A DNA stretch of 64,000 bases. Origin: Cyanobacterium sp. uoEpiScrs1 (lineage in GTDB: Bacteria > Cyanobacteriota > Cyanobacteriia > Cyanobacteriales > Microcystaceae). The notes beneath the pieces were generated by a model. The model was not told the DNA's origin. It saw only the letters and a list, made by a program, of their open reading frames with translations, and searched no databases. The DNA lies in NCBI RefSeq assembly GCF_947331815.1, contig NZ_OX373462.1:1103376-1167375 (forward strand), in the 5' to 3' direction. Each line of letters begins with the position of its first letter. The first letter of the stretch is position 1. The position numbers and the translations under genes are program-made. Of this stretch, positions 49,223 through 59,591 are shown one piece after another.

Positions 49223-50773
49223 ATGGCGCGTTTAGCACTACTGAGCGTATCGGACAAAACCGGAATTATCGATCTTGCTCAACAATTGGTTCATAAATTT
49301 GACTTTGAGTTAATCAGTAGTGGAGGAACGGCAGATATATTACAAGAAGCCCGACTTCCGGTTACTAGAATTAGTGATTATACCGGGTCACCAGAAATCT
49401 TGGGGGGACGAGTTAAAACCCTACACCCTCGGATTCATGGGGGCATTTTGGGACGACGAGATTTATCTCAAGATGGACAGGAGATGGAGTCTAATCAAAT
49501 TCGTCCAATTGATTTAGTGGTCGTCAACCTCTATCCTTTTGAAGAGACAATTGCTCAAACCCATTTTACAATGGCTGAGGCTATTGAGAAAATCGATATT
49601 GGTGGACCAACCTTATTGAGGGCAGCATCCAAAAACTTTACCCATGTTACGGTTTTGTCTGATCCTCGATATTACAATAGCTATCTACAGGAGTTAGAAC
49701 AAAACAACGGGAAAGTTTCCCTGACGTTTCGTCAAAACATGGCAAGAGAAACCTTTGCTCTAACTCATAGTTATGATGGAGCAATCACCAATTATTTTAT
49801 GACCCTTGCCTTAGAAACACAGCCTCCTTTGCCAAGTCGTTTTACTCTTTCAGGGGCTCAATTCCAGTCTCTTCGTTATGGAGAAAATCCTCATCAAAGT
49901 GCAGTCTGGTATCAAACTGGAACTCAAGCATCGGGATGGACTGAGGCGGTTAAATTGCAGGGTAAGGAGCTAAGTTATAATAACTTAGTGGATTTAGAAG
50001 CAGCGCGGCGTATTATTGCTGAATTTAACTCTAAAGAAGCAGCTGTTGTCATTCTTAAACACACAAATCCCTGTGGGATGGCGATGGGAAAAACGTTAGT
50101 TGATGCTTATGAAAAGGCATTTAACGCAGATTCAATTTCAGCTTTCGGGGGCATTGTAGCAGTTAATCAACCTCTAGATAAAGATACAGCAAGTCAATTA
50201 ACAAAAACCTTTTTAGAATGCGTGCTTGCCCCAGGATGCGACGAGGAAGCTAAGATGATCTTGTCTGCTAAACCTAAGATTCGTGTCTTATTATTACCTG
50301 GTTTGATTAACGGGCCAAAACACATGGTTAAAGCTATCGCAGGGGGATTTTTGGTGCAAGCATCTGACGATCAGGTAGACACTCCTGAGGAATGGAATAT
50401 TGCTACAGAAAAACAACCAACTTCTAAACAATTGGCAGAATTGTTGTTTGCTTGGAAAGTAACAAAGCATGTCAAATCAAATGCCATTGTCGTAACAAAA
50501 GATCGTACAACCTTGGGGATTGGTGCTGGTCAAATGAATCGGGTCGGTGCCGTCAGAATTGCTCTAGAAGAGGCTGGAAATGCGGCGAAAGGAGGAGTTC
50601 TTGCTAGCGATGGTTTTTTTCCCTTTGATGACTCAGTACGCACCGCAGCAGAAGCGGGGATTGTCGCTATTGTACAACCTGGAGGCTCATTACGGGATAA
50701 AGATTCTATTGCGGCGGCTAATGAGTTAGGATTAGTTATGATGTTCACTGGAAGAAGACATTTTCTACATTAA
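49223..50773 (+). CDS. purH: Bifunctional AICAR transformylase / IMP cyclohydrolase
   Basis: PurH does the last two steps of IMP synthesis: formylation of AICAR with 10-formyl-tetrahydrofolate, then ring closure. The 516-residue protein has the N-terminal cyclohydrolase (MGS-like) domain (MARLALLSVSDKTGIIDLAQQL, TLHPRIHGGIL, VVVNLYPFEETIA) and the C-terminal transformylase domain with the KHTNPCGMA and SFGGIVAVN motifs. Length is normal. It goes with purS and purQ at 56.6-57.6 kb, which indicates that the purine pathway is kept. Confidence 0.98.
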   Translation: MARLALLSVSDKTGIIDLAQQLVHKFDFELISSGGTADILQEARLPVTRISDYTGSPEILGGRVKTLHPRIHGGILGRRDLSQDGQEMESNQIRPIDLVVVNLYPFEETIAQTHFTMAEAIEKIDIGGPTLLRAASKNFTHVTVLSDPRYYNSYLQELEQNNGKVSLTFRQNMARETFALTHSYDGAITNYFMTLALETQPPLPSRFTLSGAQFQSLRYGENPHQSAVWYQTGTQASGWTEAVKLQGKELSYNNLVDLEAARRIIAEFNSKEAAVVILKHTNPCGMAMGKTLVDAYEKAFNADSISAFGGIVAVNQPLDKDTASQLTKTFLECVLAPGCDEEAKMILSAKPKIRVLLLPGLINGPKHMVKAIAGGFLVQASDDQVDTPEEWNIATEKQPTSKQLAELLFAWKVTKHVKSNAIVVTKDRTTLGIGAGQMNRVGAVRIALEEAGNAAKGGVLASDGFFPFDDSVRTAAEAGIVAIVQPGGSLRDKDSIAAANELGLVMMFTGRRHFLH

Positions 50774-50828
50774 TTTCTATAAGAGAATCTTCTAAATTGA
50801 TACAGCTAGAAAGAAAAAAGCAGAGGGA

Positions 50829-53090
50829 TTACCTAGAAACTAACCCTTCCTTCATGTAGTCCCTCCATAGAGCCGCTGCTTGGCTGCTGCTGCCCCTAGT
50901 TGAGGAGCTGTCATCATTACCTAACCATACCCCGGTTACTAGATTTTTGCCTGGAATATAGCCCACAAACCAAAGATCTACAGCTTTGTTGGTAGTTCCT
51001 GTTTTCCCTACTTCTTCTAACCCAATGCTGGCTGATCTTCCAGTCCCCCTTTGTACAGCTCCCCGTAATAGATTGGTCATAGTTTGAGCCAATTGATAAG
51101 ATATCACCTTTCTCTGATTAGTTTTATCCTTATTAAGATTGTAATCGTAAATAACTCGACACGTTCGCCAATTATTTACATCGGAACAGTCTCCCCCGTC
51201 AAAGATGCGCTGAATTGCATGGGGGCGGTTCCAGACCCCTTGATTAGCAAAGGTAGCATAGGCTCCAGCCATTTCTAAAACAGTGACCTCACTTTGTCCT
51301 AAAACCAGTCCTGGTGATCGCGTTAATACTGATTCTACTCCCAACCGTTGAGCCATCTCAATCACTCGATTTAGCCCTGTATCTTTGGCAACTCTGAGGG
51401 CAATTGCATTTTCTGACTGTGCCATCCCTCTATACATGTCTATATCTCCACTACTACGTTCACAAGGTTTGTATTGTTGTCCCATCCAGCGTAATCTTCC
51501 ACAAGAATAAACTTGGCTAGGGGAAATTCCTTGTTCAATTGCCGCCGCATAGCCGAACACCTTAAAAATTGATCCAGGTTGACGTTTAGCCTGAGTAACA
51601 CGGTTAAATTGACTTTGTCCATAGTCTACTCCTCCCACCAAAGCTAAAATTTCTCCAGTGCGGGTATTTAAGGTGACAATTGCCCCTTGAGAGAACTTGT
51701 ATGTCGGGCCTATAGTTTTAACATGATCTCGTAGTTTCTTTTCAGCTTTAGACTGTAACTTAAGGTCTAACCCTGTTTCCACAATAAAATTCCCCTCTTT
51801 CGCTAATTCATTGCCTAAAAGAGTCCTTAGTTCTTTGAAAATATGACTATAAAGGTATGGAGCAATCAAATTTGATAAAGTTTTTCTAGCTTTAGGACTA
51901 ATTTCTATGCGTGATCGCCGTTGACGATCAGCTTGTTCAGGCTTGATCATTCCTAGTTTTGCCATGCGAGTGATGACACGATTTCGGAGTTGAACAGAAG
52001 TATTATAATTCTGAACAGGGTTGTAGAGATTTGGTGCAGGTAACATCGCCACCAAGGTAGCCGCTTCGGAAATTGTCAAATTTCTGGCTGATTTGTCAAA
52101 ATAAAATTGGGCTGTATCTTCAAAACCATAGAGACTATTCCCTAGGTAAACTTGGTTGAGATAAGTTTTTAAGATTTCATTTTTACTGTAAACAGCTTCT
52201 AATTTTAAGGAAACAATCATTTCCCTTAATTTGCGACCAGTCGTATTTTCCCATCCTACTTCAGCGAAGAGACTACGAGCTAGTTGTTGAGTTAAAGTAC
52301 TCGCTCCTTGATGAATGCCTTGATCTTTTGAATTAATGATTAAAGCACGAACAATACCGTAGGGATCGACTCCAAAATGCCAATAGAAACGAGTATCCTC
52401 TGATGCAATGAGAGCCTTAAGTAAATAGGGAGAAAAATCTTGCAAACTGCTAAGTTCTTGGTGGGTACTTTGAATAATAGGGTTTAAGGGAGTTTTGTTA
52501 TCTCTTGCATAGACAATCACTGGACCACTGACCCCTGATGGAAGTGGCATTACATCATATTTACGGCTCTCCCAGATAATGATTGCACTCAAAAGGGTAA
52601 ATAGTCCAACAGTTCCATGTAGGGTATAGGAAATTAATCTACGCCAAATAGGAGGAGGATTATAGTAAGTCAGTTTAGCAGTTTTAGCTAATTCTGGGGG
52701 TCCAAGGATAACGACATCTCTATGGCGTAAGGAAAGATTTTGAATGCGTCGTCTGTTATGGTAAATTCCGTTAGTAGAGTGTTCGTCTTTGAGAATAAAG
52801 TGTTGCGGATTGTTTTTATCACGGCGTAGAGAACAATGAACTTGACTAACAAAACTATTAGCAATGAAAATGTCACATAACTTTGAACTCCGTCCCACAA
52901 TATAGCGGTCACCAATTAACGAGTAGACTTGAAATTTATCTCCTTCTTTATTTTGTATTCGTAATTCTGGAACTTTTTCTCCTTTTTTAAGAGTTTCAGG
53001 ACTGAGTTTTCCTTTTCCAAGTTTTTGTACTACTTGGGTAACTAGTTTACTAAAGGGGGGGTTGGGAGGCGATGACGGTTTTGAGGGCAT
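50829..53090 (-). CDS. FHA-domain class A penicillin-binding protein
   Basis: This is a bifunctional peptidoglycan synthase of 753 residues. A cytoplasmic FHA domain (about residues 55-140, with IVGRSSKLCDIFI, VHCSLRR and STNGIYHN) binds phosphothreonine in other proteins. A membrane helix follows (about 153-173). The GT51 domain has Glu231 in ASEDTRFYWHFGVDPYG and QGASTLTQQLARSLF. The transpeptidase domain has Ser507 and Lys510 in GSIFK, the S-x-N box as SEN (559-561) and KTGTT near 690. All active-site residues are present. The FHA tag, known in cyanobacterial PBPs, suggests control by Ser/Thr kinases. It is convergent with purH. Confidence 0.94.
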   Translation of the reverse strand: MPSKPSSPPNPPFSKLVTQVVQKLGKGKLSPETLKKGEKVPELRIQNKEGDKFQVYSLIGDRYIVGRSSKLCDIFIANSFVSQVHCSLRRDKNNPQHFILKDEHSTNGIYHNRRRIQNLSLRHRDVVILGPPELAKTAKLTYYNPPPIWRRLISYTLHGTVGLFTLLSAIIIWESRKYDVMPLPSGVSGPVIVYARDNKTPLNPIIQSTHQELSSLQDFSPYLLKALIASEDTRFYWHFGVDPYGIVRALIINSKDQGIHQGASTLTQQLARSLFAEVGWENTTGRKLREMIVSLKLEAVYSKNEILKTYLNQVYLGNSLYGFEDTAQFYFDKSARNLTISEAATLVAMLPAPNLYNPVQNYNTSVQLRNRVITRMAKLGMIKPEQADRQRRSRIEISPKARKTLSNLIAPYLYSHIFKELRTLLGNELAKEGNFIVETGLDLKLQSKAEKKLRDHVKTIGPTYKFSQGAIVTLNTRTGEILALVGGVDYGQSQFNRVTQAKRQPGSIFKVFGYAAAIEQGISPSQVYSCGRLRWMGQQYKPCERSSGDIDMYRGMAQSENAIALRVAKDTGLNRVIEMAQRLGVESVLTRSPGLVLGQSEVTVLEMAGAYATFANQGVWNRPHAIQRIFDGGDCSDVNNWRTCRVIYDYNLNKDKTNQRKVISYQLAQTMTNLLRGAVQRGTGRSASIGLEEVGKTGTTNKAVDLWFVGYIPGKNLVTGVWLGNDDSSSTRGSSSQAAALWRDYMKEGLVSR

Positions 53091-53751
53091 ATCCTACTAT
53101 TTTATGGCTTTTAGTCTAAATATTTTAAGTAAGCATAAAACGAGTTTGGCTATTACATAGTATGTTTTTTTTTTAGAAAACGCAATAACTTTTTAAAGAT
53201 AGCTAAAATAAATTTTTAAAAATACATGGTAGGTATTAATTAATTATTTAGGAGTAAAAGTTTTTATACAAAAAGACAGACTTTAAGAAAAAGTCAATAA
53301 ATGCGGCAATTAAACAAAATATTCATTTAAAGAGCTTCTTTAAAATATCCACTTTAATGAGACTTTAAGCTTATATTACTGCTTAATTAGTTAACTGTGG
53401 CTAATGTTTATAACATTCACTTTTTGATAAATAGTATTTATGCCAAAATTTTTAGTAATTTGATCCTCCTTTTAAACTTTTATGCTTTAGTCACTAAATG
53501 AATGGTAATATTGCTATGCTATTGTATGATTTGAATTTTTTTTTAAAATTGTCTGATTAGCAACTAAATTCTGTTTTTAATTTTATTAAATATTAGTCAA
53601 TAATATATATTAAATTTCTTTTTTTAAAGAAGCTAGAAAGGTTCAAATAACTAATTTTAAAAGTAGGAGAAATAGTTATATTTTTAGTTTTTTGAGTAAA
53701 GTTTAGTAATTAGTTATTTAGATAAAATCTATTTTTTTAGTATAAAAATAC

Positions 53752-53799
53752 TATTCATATCTTTATTGATAAGTATTTCCATTAATAAAGATATGAATA
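53752..53799. repeat. Inverted repeat, 16-bp perfect arms
   Basis: TATTCATATCTTTATT (53752-53767) is exactly complementary to 53784-53799; three more pairs with one wobble extend inward, leaving a loop of about 10 bases. Confidence 0.88.
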
Positions 53800-54086
53800 T
53801 CGGACAACTTATTTATCACACAAGTGGATTCAGCTTAATAGATCAGAATATTCTTGCTGTTTAATTCTAGAATTGCAATCGCACTATAATTGATTGCACT
53901 AATTATCGACGGACTCAAAGTAGTACTCTAAATTTAGAGTTAATATTGATTATATAATCAGTAGAATTATTCCCATTAAAAATAAGTTTGAAAACAAAGA
54001 ACTATACGCAAAATTTATAAATTTCAAAAATTAAATCTATATCATCATCTTTGTTCTGTATAAAAGATTAATTTATAGTAGCTTTT

Positions 54087-54120
54087 ATAACTTACATAAT
54101 TGTTCAACTATGTAAGTTAT
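54087..54120. repeat. Inverted repeat, 12-bp perfect arms
   Basis: ATAACTTACATA (54087-54098) and TATGTAAGTTAT (54109-54120) with a 10-base loop. Confidence 0.85.
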
Positions 54121-54399
54121 TCATGATAAATAGTCACAGTTAAAATAACATACTGTTATTGAGTAATTATTAGATATATATTTACTTATCATTTTAATAA
54201 AATTGAGGCTAAAGTCACTTTTGAGATATTGAACAAATAGTCATAATTAAATTTAGAAGATTAATACTGATTTAAATGCTTACTAACTACGTAAATCATA
54301 CAAATGGGTGAAGAAACAATAGTAATTACAAATATATAATTTCTACTAGATATCTAATATCTTAAAATATTCCAGCACACTTTTTTGGAAAAACTACTC

Positions 54400-54720
54400 A
54401 TGAAAAAAAATTTTATCTTAGAATTACTTGCAACTAGTTTATTTATCAGTTTAATCTCATTATTTGACTTTCCAGTCAAGGCTCAAATTATAGAATTGGG
54501 TGATGATATTCACATTAATCTTTCCAATGAACGCCGTCACCGTAGTAGAACTAACATGAGAATATATACCGAAAATGGTCGCCTTAATGTAGGTTTGGAA
54601 AACGAAAGAAGACCTCAAACTAGAATACGGGTGTTTGATAAATATAATTATCCTTCCATCGATATTCGTAAGAGAATACCTGTGTATGAAGAAAGAGTTA
54701 GGTCTTCACTTCCTTTTTAG
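54400..54720 (+). CDS. Small secreted basic protein, 106 residues
   Basis: I do not recognise a family. The protein has a signal peptide (MKKNFILELLATSLFISLIS, cleavage likely after VKA at about 28). A mature part of about 78 residues follows, rich in Arg, Asn and Glu (NERRHRSRTNMRIYTENGRL and ENERRPQTRIRVFDKYNY). The phrase NxxLENERRxxTRIR is repeated in loose form, so the mature part may be two short repeats. I start at ATG 54400 as the signal begins with Lys-Lys; the frame opens 15 bases earlier. It sits alone between large gaps. Confidence 0.65.
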   Translation: MKKNFILELLATSLFISLISLFDFPVKAQIIELGDDIHINLSNERRHRSRTNMRIYTENGRLNVGLENERRPQTRIRVFDKYNYPSIDIRKRIPVYEERVRSSLPF

Positions 54721-55043
54721 TAGATATATGGACAAAATATCCAATTTTAATTTTGGAAGCATAATTTATGACTAGATTTTTTGTATTTATCGCTAACCGA
54801 TATAATTTTGCTTTAACAAGTACGTAATTCGTTAGATTCTTCACTTTGGACCAAGAGTGGGACTAAAAAAACATAGTAAGCAAAATGTAAACTAATTAAA
54901 TTTATTAGCATAGGAAAAACCTCTAAGTCAGTAAGTGTATCTAATTGCATCCATTTTGGCAATACTTACAGAAGTTAAATATAGCCAGCTAAAGAATTGT
55001 TTTGTGAAGATTTTAATCATTGCAGAGATAAAGATTTAACTGA

Positions 55044-55151
55044 AATCCCCTAACATGTGAAAATATTATTAGTGAACAGTTTCCTGATGTGATAGTAGAC
55101 GTAAAAAGTGTTATAGAAAACTTTCTGTCAGGTCGACTAAATCAACAATAA
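55044..55151 (+). pseudogene. Possible gene remnant, 35 codons without a start
   Basis: An open stretch reads NPLTCENIISEQFPDVIVDV and continues VKSVIENFLSGRLNQQ before TAA. It has no ATG at its head and its composition is protein-like. In another frame just upstream, EDFNHCRDKDLTEIP precedes a stop, as if a frameshift separated two pieces. The source gene is not recognised. Confidence 0.3.
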
Positions 55152-55345
55152 TAGGGTTATTGATCTAATTATTTTATTCATATTAAAAAATAGTTATTTA
55201 CTTAACCAACGTTTTTGATTCTACTTAATAAGCTGCTCAAAATAAAATAATAAAAAAGGGAGTTGTTATTGTAAACAATCAATTTTTAATGAGTTTATTT
55301 TATTTATTAGTCCTGTTAAATTTACTTATACACATAACTTATCTA

Positions 55346-55378
55346 ATTAATGATATAACCTAGGGTTATATCATTAAT
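55346..55378. repeat. Inverted repeat, 15-bp perfect arms, 3-base loop
   Basis: ATTAATGATATAACC (55346-55360) is exactly complementary to 55364-55378. It lies about 180 bp past the 3' end of cysK, which is on the opposite strand. Confidence 0.9.
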
Positions 55379-55554
55379 AGGAGACAAACTATCTGAATCT
55401 AGTACAAATTTTAATTTCTGAAGGCAGAATTGTATTGTAACGTATCTTTCTTGAAGATCAGAAGTAGAAATAAAGGCTTTAGATGTAGTAAGCAAACTCT
55501 CAACAGGTCTGCTAAAAAATTACCGTTAATCTTACTAGCAAATTTATCCTCTGA

Positions 55555-56520
55555 TCAATATTGGTTATGGTTTGGTTGAAATGTCTTTAAATCTTTAAAG
55601 AGAGGAGTACTTAGATAACGTTCTCCAAAACTAGGTTGAATCATGACAAGCAATTTACCTGTATTTTCAGGACGTTGAGCAACTTTAATAGCAGCGGCCA
55701 AAGCTGCCCCTGTAGAAATTCCTGATAATAGCCCTTCTTCTCTCGCTAAACGACGACTATAAACAATGGCTTCATCATCAGTCACTGTTACTACTTCGTT
55801 GATTAACTCTACCTTGAGAACTTCAGGAATAAAACCTGCCCCTATTCCTTGAATTTTATGACCGCCCGGGCTTCCCCCTGATAAGACAGGGCTATTCGCT
55901 GGTTCAACAGCTATCGCTTGAAAAGTTGGTTTACGTTGTTTAAGTACTTCGGCCACTCCAGTGATAGTTCCCCCAGTACCCACTCCTGCAATGATAATAT
56001 CTACCCGTCCATTGGTATCTTCCCAAATTTCTTGAGCAGTGGTTTGGCGATGAATCTCAGGATTAGCAGGATTGTTAAATTGTTGAAGCATATAGGCGTT
56101 TGGTAAGGTCTTTACCAGTTCATCGGCACGTCGAATACAGCCACTCATACCCTCAACTCCAGGAGTTAGCTCTAATTGCGCGCCATAGGCTTTTAACATT
56201 GCCCGTCGCTCTTGACTCATGGTGTCGGGCATAGTCAAAATTAACTTATATCCTTTTGCGGCTGCGGCCATAGCTAATGCAATCCCAGTATTACCAGAGG
56301 TAGGTTCCACTAGGAGAGTCTCACCTGCGACAATTAGTCCTTCACGTTCTGCGGAATTAATCATATTCACCCCAATACGATCTTTGACTGAGGCTGATGG
56401 GTTCATTCCCTCTAATTTAACAACAATCTGGGCTACACATCTCTCTGCTTGAGGAATTCGGTTCAATTGTACTAGCGGTGTACGACCAATTAACTCTGTA
56501 ATATTATGGGCAATTCTCAT
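55555..56520 (-). CDS. cysK: Cysteine synthase A (O-acetylserine sulfhydrylase)
   Basis: CysK makes cysteine from O-acetylserine and sulfide with pyridoxal phosphate. The 321-residue protein has the PLP lysine Lys46 in [10 protein letters not shown], the substrate loop [12 protein letters not shown] (about 72-83) and the phosphate-binding motif [15 protein letters not shown]. Length and motifs fit CysK; CysM is less likely. With the CysQ-like phosphatase in the same window it marks retained sulfur assimilation. It is a single gene, read from the same strand as purQ but 118 bp after it. Confidence 0.96.
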   Translation of the reverse strand: MRIAHNITELIGRTPLVQLNRIPQAERCVAQIVVKLEGMNPSASVKDRIGVNMINSAEREGLIVAGETLLVEPTSGNTGIALAMAAAAKGYKLILTMPDTMSQERRAMLKAYGAQLELTPGVEGMSGCIRRADELVKTLPNAYMLQQFNNPANPEIHRQTTAQEIWEDTNGRVDIIIAGVGTGGTITGVAEVLKQRKPTFQAIAVEPANSPVLSGGSPGGHKIQGIGAGFIPEVLKVELINEVVTVTDDEAIVYSRRLAREEGLLSGISTGAALAAAIKVAQRPENTGKLLVMIQPSFGERYLSTPLFKDLKTFQPNHNQY

Positions 56521-56638
56521 ATTGATTTTTAATTGATGTCTACTTGTTTTATGATCCCTTCGTTTTAATATCTCGACTGCCTGTTTAATCGCATTCTTTA
56601 GAATTTCTTTACACTAAGGCATGTCCCCCTATTTTAAG

Positions 56639-57331
56639 TTATGGCAATTGTTCTTGAATTAACCCTTCGAATAATCTTAGTCCATCTATAGCCCCTAAAA
56701 GGGGATCTGAAGCACGTTCTGGATGAGGCATCATCCCTAAAACATTGCCCTTTCGATTGCAAATTCCAGCAATATTATTAAGGGAACCATTAGGATTTTG
56801 AGACTCATTAATTTCGCCATTGGATCCACAATAACGAAACAGAATTTGCTCGTTATCTTCTAAACTTTTAAGGGTATTTTGCCCTGCATAGTAACGGCCT
56901 TCTCCATGAGCGATAGGGAGAGTAATAATCTGTTTTGATCTATATACTTGTGTCCAAGGCAGACGATTATTTTCAACCCTTAGAGCAATCTGATCGCAAA
57001 TGAAATGTAAGTTTTGATTACGAATTAATACTCCGGGCAATAACCCAATTTCCGTTAGGATCTGAAATCCATTACATATTCCTAATACCCATTTCCCTTT
57101 GTCAGCGTGAATTATGATTTGTTGTATAACCGACGAAAAGCGAGCAATCGCTCCACAGCGTAGATAGTCTCCATAACTAAATCCTCCTGGAATTACCACT
57201 ACGTCTAAATCGGAAAGATCTGTCTCTTGGTGCCATATCATACGAGTTGGTTGGTGTAACAAACTTCGGGTAACTGTTGCTATATCACGATCACAGTTGG
57301 ACCCTGGAAAAACTACAATGCCAAATTTCAT
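56639..57331 (-). CDS. purQ: Phosphoribosylformylglycinamidine synthase, glutaminase subunit
   Basis: PurQ releases ammonia from glutamine for PurL in the fourth step of purine synthesis. The 230-residue class I amidotransferase has the nucleophile Cys86 in [10 protein letters not shown] and the catalytic pair His203 and Glu205 in [30 protein letters not shown] and AHGEGRY are family motifs. It starts 6 bp after the stop of purS, so they are one transcript. The large subunit purL is not in the window. Confidence 0.97.
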   Translation of the reverse strand: MKFGIVVFPGSNCDRDIATVTRSLLHQPTRMIWHQETDLSDLDVVVIPGGFSYGDYLRCGAIARFSSVIQQIIIHADKGKWVLGICNGFQILTEIGLLPGVLIRNQNLHFICDQIALRVENNRLPWTQVYRSKQIITLPIAHGEGRYYAGQNTLKSLEDNEQILFRYCGSNGEINESQNPNGSLNNIAGICNRKGNVLGMMPHPERASDPLLGAIDGLRLFEGLIQEQLP

Positions 57332-57337
57332 AGTTGT

Positions 57338-57619
57338 TCACCTCATTGAGGATTGAATCATATTGACAGGTGTTACCTCAAAACAATAATTTTCAATGAC
57401 TGGATTAGCTAATAATTGATCACACATTTGTTCAAGTTGTTCTTTAGCATCGATCTCGTTATTAGCTATTAAAGTCAATTCAATATATTTACCAATCCTC
57501 ACTTTTTCAACCTCTTGATAGCCTAACTGCTTTAATCCTGATTCAACTGCGGTCCCCGCAGGATCCAATACTGATGGTCTAAGGGTAATGTAAATATAAC
57601 ACTGGTATTGTTGAGACAT
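57338..57619 (-). CDS. purS: Phosphoribosylformylglycinamidine synthase subunit PurS
   Basis: PurS is the small bridging subunit of the three-part FGAM synthase with PurL and PurQ. The 93-residue protein has the family pattern ITLRPSVLDPAGTAVESGLKQLGYQEVEKVRIGKYIEL and the end NPVIENYCFEV. It directly precedes purQ. The full set of two small genes fits the three-subunit form used by cyanobacteria. Confidence 0.95.
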   Translation of the reverse strand: MSQQYQCYIYITLRPSVLDPAGTAVESGLKQLGYQEVEKVRIGKYIELTLIANNEIDAKEQLEQMCDQLLANPVIENYCFEVTPVNMIQSSMR

Positions 57620-57961
57620 AGAATATTAATTATTACAAAGATAATCTTTAAAGTTTAATACATTTGTTCTTGAGTGTAGGTCTTCTATTTATTCAAGTCT
57701 TTGGACTATACTATTTCAACTCCAGTTAAGGACTTATATTTAGGATTCAAAAATTAATATCAACTCTTAAGATCGGTTACAGTTTATTATGCTCTAAAGG
57801 CTTGATCAAACAAGGCAAGTAAAAACCTTAACCGGTAGAGAGTTTCCTTGTAGTTTAATCTTTTAAAGCAAATACTATTTTATATAGTAACCTATCTAGT
57901 TCAGAGACGATTGGTTTATACGGACTTAATTTATAGTCAATTAATCTAACTTTTAACTAGT
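57620..57961. other. 342-bp gap upstream of purS
   Basis: It carries the purS promoter region and the end of the M50 protease gene. No gene, hairpin with a T tract or known riboswitch pattern is visible. Confidence 0.55.
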
Positions 57962-59446
57962 TTAAAGATTTAACCATTGGGCTACTGTCCTAGGTAAAGG
58001 AAGTAAAATCATTATTAGCAATGCTAATGAAAATAACCCTAAAACATCTCGTTTGTTATCTAATTCGGTTACATCATTTAGGGCAGTCTGCTCAGAGTTG
58101 GGCATAAAAAAGAGTAGAATTGCCCATAATAAAAACTCTTGTCTGATGATTCCTAATACCAAGATAAACAATCGAGTAAATTGACCGATAATAATTGCTA
58201 TTCGTTGCCCGAACATCCCATGAACAATATGTCCCCCATCGAGCTGTCCTACAGGCATTAAATTCAATGCTGTAACAATTAATCCTATATAACCAGCGAT
58301 GGCTAGAGGATGAAGATGAACGGACTTTTCGGCTATAAAACTACTTCCACAGGCTATTTTAGTTAAAATAGCAAATAAAAAGGAAATTCGAGGATCAAAT
58401 GCTTGTATATTTAACAGATTGGATTCCTCAATCTGAGGTACGATTTCTGACAGAGATAATCCCCACAATAGGATAGGAACAGTTATAATAAATCCACCTA
58501 AAGGTCCTGCTACACCGACATCAAACAAGGCTTTACGGTTAGGAATAGGAGATTTTATTTGAATAAATGCCCCGAAGGTTCCCAGAAAAAAAGGAATGGG
58601 GATAAAATAGGGTAGGGTTGTGACAATTTTATAACGAATGGCAGTTAAGTAATGACCTAGTTCATGAGTGCCTAATATGAGAATTACTCCCAAACTATAA
58701 GGTAATCCTTTTAATAGCAATTTTAAATTCTCTTGCCATTGTTCCACTGAAATACCAGCTATTTCAGTACCGACAATTGTTGTAGTGAACAATGTTAGTA
58801 ATAGTAAGCCTAGAGCAAATAATGGACGTACAATAGGTTGTCCAGGTCCTTTTTGCTGAGATTTAGCCCAAGGATTCGCCACTAGAGCAAAAAAAGGTTG
58901 TCCCTGTAAACTTTCCTGAAAGAGAATTAAAAATCGATCACCAAAAACCCGCTCAATATTAGTTTTAATGGATTGATATGCTTTTTCTGGGGTTGTCCGT
59001 AACTTTCCTCGACAAAGAATGGCTTGGGGACGATAATCTAAATTCTGCAAGTAATAAACGCCCCAAGGGAAACAATCCCTCAATGACTGTTCTTCAGTAA
59101 CAGTAATTGGACGAATAAAAACGGGACTGCCTAAAGTACTTATGTTTTTTTCATGGTTAGGGGATAAAGAAAAATTATGATTACCTCGGGTTTCTGTGAG
59201 GATACGTCCAATAGAAATTAACCATCCATAAGTAATAAAGCAAATCAATAAAGGCAAGATAATCCACATTAAGGAAATCGGCTCTTCTTCTCCCATTACC
59301 ATATACCATACTGTCCAAGCTATAGGAGGAGTCATAACAACTAACCATAATAGCCAAGCGGGGGTACGAGTGACTGACGTTACAGTGCGCTTAATGAGTA
59401 TATAAGTAGTAATGCTTAGAGTAAGTAACAATGAAAGTAACCACAT
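57962..59446 (-). CDS. Membrane zinc metalloprotease, M50 (site-2 protease) family
   Basis: The 494-residue protein has eight or more membrane segments. The zinc site is HELGH (His261, Glu262, His265) in ILGTHELGHYLTAIRYKI, with the third ligand Asp403 in ALNLMPVGQLDGGHIVHG. A soluble part (about 100-195) precedes the catalytic core. It belongs to the group of cyanobacterial and plastid EGY1-like site-2 proteases, some needed for thylakoid development in plants. No PDZ domain is seen. The substrate is unknown. It is divergent from the next gene. Confidence 0.9.
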   Translation of the reverse strand: MWLLSLLLTLSITTYILIKRTVTSVTRTPAWLLWLVVMTPPIAWTVWYMVMGEEEPISLMWIILPLLICFITYGWLISIGRILTETRGNHNFSLSPNHEKNISTLGSPVFIRPITVTEEQSLRDCFPWGVYYLQNLDYRPQAILCRGKLRTTPEKAYQSIKTNIERVFGDRFLILFQESLQGQPFFALVANPWAKSQQKGPGQPIVRPLFALGLLLLTLFTTTIVGTEIAGISVEQWQENLKLLLKGLPYSLGVILILGTHELGHYLTAIRYKIVTTLPYFIPIPFFLGTFGAFIQIKSPIPNRKALFDVGVAGPLGGFIITVPILLWGLSLSEIVPQIEESNLLNIQAFDPRISFLFAILTKIACGSSFIAEKSVHLHPLAIAGYIGLIVTALNLMPVGQLDGGHIVHGMFGQRIAIIIGQFTRLFILVLGIIRQEFLLWAILLFFMPNSEQTALNDVTELDNKRDVLGLFSLALLIMILLPLPRTVAQWLNL

Positions 59447-59591
59447 AGTTATTTATTAAAGAATGTGTTAAGCAATCATCTCCATCGTTCATGATTGAGA
59501 TGATTTACTAAATTGAGGAATAATAGGGTTATAAGGCCACACTCAGTTTTAAGATCTCCTGTAATAAATTAACATCTGCTTTTCACCTATT

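Larger units (their letters stand above)
53091..54399. other. 1.31-kb AT-rich gap
   Basis: It holds hairpins at 53752-53799 and 54087-54120. A 23-codon ATG frame at 53793 (MNIGQLIYHTSGFSLIDQNI and on) starts inside the first hairpin. I see nothing I could call a gene. Confidence 0.6.
54721..55554. other. 834-bp gap with a hairpin and a possible gene remnant
   Basis: A perfect hairpin lies at 55346-55378, and a protein-like frame without a start at 55044-55151. Two short ATG frames follow the secreted-protein gene (MDKISNFNFG and MTRFFVFIANRYNFALTST); both are too short to support. Confidence 0.6.
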
